Notes under the pieces: generated by a model
What the model was told of the DNA's origin: nothing
Seen by the model: the letters and a program-made list of their open reading frames with translations, nothing else
Databases searched by the model: none
Shown here: piece after piece, positions 61,813 through 64,000 of the stretch
How positions within the stretch are numbered: the first letter of the stretch is position 1
Layout of the letters: each line of letters opens with the position of its first letter
Translations under genes and position numbers: made by a program
NCBI GenBank assembly: GCA_026413225.1
Contig: CM048552.1
Span: forward strand, 45,957,001 to 46,021,000
Direction of reading: 5' to 3'
DNA: 64,000 nt
From: Otis tarda
Lineage: Eukaryota; Chordata; Aves; Otidiformes; Otididae

Positions 61813-63392
61813 TTAGCTATCCAGTTATTAACTTAGCCAAGGTAAGAATCATGTGCTACTAGGGTTTAGTCTATGAATATGTTTAGCCTGGAGATGAAAC
61901 AAACCAACACATATAATTCAGATGAAATATTGAAAGACAATTTATGTAGGGAAACCTAGATGTAACCAAAGTTTATGAAAAAGTTACTTTTTTTCTTTAC
62001 AGGAGCCATTGAATACAATAGGGAATTGAGGACAGTGTCCACGGTGGCGATAATCGTATGAATATTAGAAGAGAGGCTACAGAAGATTGAATGGGAAAAG
62101 TAAATAATTTAGAATATTTCAATGGAAAACACATAGGTAGCAGCTTTTAAAGGATTTCTTAAAAGCTTCTACAAAAGGCAGCTAAGCAAGAAATAGCTGC
62201 TTTTACATTCCAAGGAAGATTTTTGGCTTTTGAATGAAGTATTACTACAGAATCTGAAAATCTATTGACTCTTACACATGGATTTCAAAAGATAAAGGCT
62301 ATTGTCATTATAAGCCTTAGTACATAGAGGTTTTTTAATAAATTCAAGAGGAAAAAAGAAAGAAAAAAAGTCAAAAGCAAAATGTAAATCCAAGGATATG
62401 ACATGTAATTAATTGAGTAAAAAAAAGTAGAAGGCTATGTGGTAAACCATTAACATTATAAAACAATTTTTGGTTAGAAGAATGGTTTTAGTCTAGATTA
62501 AAATCCTATCAAGGCTTTCACTGTTGTAATCTGGCTGGATAGTATACATATTTTCATGAGGGACGTGCCAAGGATGAATGAATAATGACATTTTCATGAT
62601 GGTTTTCATTAGTGAGAAAAGAATAAATCCCTACCCTTCAGTTTAAGAATATGTTTTTAATTGGATCTTTTTTTTTTTGCTTCTATGTTCTTTATCAATA
62701 TGTTATTAAAAGGGAAATAAAAAGTGTGGTAGAGTGCATTATTTTCATTTCCTGATCATTAACAACGCCTTTTAATGAAGAGATGATAATCCCTTTTTAC
62801 TGCCCAGTTGACAGTATACATACATATTTGCTTATGTTGGGCCTTTGTTTTTATTAATTCATGTATTTTTCTTGAAACATCATAAATAGGCTACACTTGA
62901 AGCTGGGACACCAATATAGATTTGTGTTTTGGGATTATAAGGAGAACTCTGAATTAACTGTTTCATTCATATGCTTGGTATCAAACTAGATTAAGGGTAA
63001 AGAATTTACTTACAGATGAGACAGATGAAATCTCAGAACATTTTTACCTTCCTCTACACTACATAATATATATTGGCAGTAGTATCAGCTGGGTACGTAA
63101 TTTGTTATTTTTCCAGTGAAAGGTCTCTGTCTAACATGTTTACTACACAAGAGTGTAACTGCCAAGGGAACAAAATGCCTTATTTGATTCACTTGACAAC
63201 TTGGATCACTAATGAAACTTACCATGGTTCTAGAAATGTAGATCATGATAGGTGATAATGTAGATGCTTCTTCACAGTCTGCAGCTGCGGTTTTCAGTAA
63301 CCTGAAATTTTCCCAGTATTCATACGGAAGATGAAATTGCAGACACTTTAGTAGTTCAAATAGAAAGGTCTGACTGTTTCATGCCATAAAAC
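61813..63392. other. Non-coding stretch
   Basis: AT-rich sequence with no recognisable gene or repeat family; only short homopolymers and frames under 65 codons. Confidence 0.6.
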
Positions 63393-63815
63393 TGCAGAAT
63401 CACAGAATTATGTAGATTGGAAGGAACTTCAGGAGATCACCTCATCCAACCTCCGATTTGAAGCAGGTCCAATTAAATCAGGACCCTGGCCAGTTGAGTT
63501 TGTCTCCAAGGAGGGTGACTCCACAGCTTCTCTGAGTAACCTGTGCCAATGACTGATGACTCCTATTGTAATGTGTTTTTGTTTTTTTCCTCTTATACAG
63601 CTATCAGGCTCTCATGATAAGCCATGTGCTTGAGCCCTTCATCGTGCTGCTCCTGTGTGGACTCACTCCAGGAGGCCAATATCATTCTTCTACTTGGGAA
63701 CTGAAAACAATATGGGTAGATATGGTCTCACAAGTGTTGAAGAGGTGAAGGATCATATCCTTCAACCTGTTGGCTGTATTCCTGTCCATGAAGCCCAGGA
63801 GGCTGTTGGAGGTAT
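63393..63815 (-). mobile_element. Old CR1 3'-end fragment
   Basis: Minus-strand CR1. On the plus strand it opens with the end signal GCAGAATCACAGAATTATGT, then TTGGAAGGAACTTCAGGAGA, TCACCTCATCCAACCTCC and CTCCAAGGAGGGTGACTCCA. Further in are diverged ORF2 C-terminal blocks, including CTCACAAGTGTTGAAGAGGT and GAAGCCCAGGAGGCTGTTGG. A T-rich interruption near 63575-63590 suggests a small insertion. Frames are broken. The outer boundary near 63815 is followed by A17, and 63841-64000 shows nothing recognisable. Confidence 0.82.
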
Positions 63816-63823
63816 GCAGAGGC

Positions 63824-63840
63824 AAAAAAAAAAAAAAAAA
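63824..63840. repeat. A17 homopolymer
   Basis: Seventeen consecutive A at the 5' (outer) end of the minus-strand CR1 fragment, so it is not that element's own tail. It may be the tail of an unrelated insertion or simple slippage. Confidence 0.85.
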
Positions 63841-64000
63841 TTATAAACAGTTAACAAGACAGACAAAATATGTCCCTGGGAGAAGGAGCAGGATGGTACT
63901 GTAAATCACCCAAACAAGAAATACAGAAATACCAAAATGAGCAAAGGGAAGAAAATTACTGATAAGGGCCAAAGGGAAAATTACTTGAACTATGACTGAA

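Overview
The window reads as a stretch of bird (sauropsid) nuclear chromosome. It is AT-rich, non-coding and full of homopolymer runs, with no operons and no intact host gene. The avian assignment rests on the interspersed repeats: several CR1 LINE fragments whose 3' ends carry the ATTCTATG-type tail or an ATTCTATT variant, and three solo LTRs of endogenous retroviruses that look like class III (ERVL-like) elements. This could be intergenic DNA or the inside of a very large intron; the sequence does not say which. No tRNA, rRNA, CRISPR array or bacterial-type feature was found.

Layout: 1-6 kb is AT-rich DNA with simple repeats. A 5'-truncated CR1 lies at 5998-6529 (+). A perfect 28-bp AT palindrome lies at 7456-7483. 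A 1.14-kb solo LTR in minus orientation lies at 10524-11659. An old, frameshifted and unusually 3'-truncated CR1 reverse-transcriptase segment lies at 17358-18652 (+). A second copy of the same LTR in plus orientation lies at 23074-24214. The two LTR copies form a large inverted repeat about 11.4 kb apart, and each has its own 5-bp target-site duplication. A different, older 590-bp solo LTR lies at 31099-31688 (+). Five more CR1 pieces lie between 37.9 and 63.8 kb, and a tiny tail lies at 25.1 kb. Between these is low-complexity AT-rich DNA with hairpins, polypyrimidine tracts and microsatellites, the clearest being 11 tandem TATCC units near 58.8 kb.

Nothing here works together as a pathway. 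The only protein-like readings that can be recognised are remnants of CR1 ORF2 (reverse transcriptase and the segment that follows it). The best candidate for unrecognised host function is 52695-53225. It has a splice-acceptor-like tract, a short open frame, less AT-rich sequence and an AATAAA, so it could be a terminal exon, a non-coding RNA exon or a conserved regulatory element. A similar block without these signals lies at about 51010-51360. I did not find a convincing new biological system. The most notable structures are the inverted LTR pair, the 3'-truncated CR1, the AT palindrome and the candidate exon.
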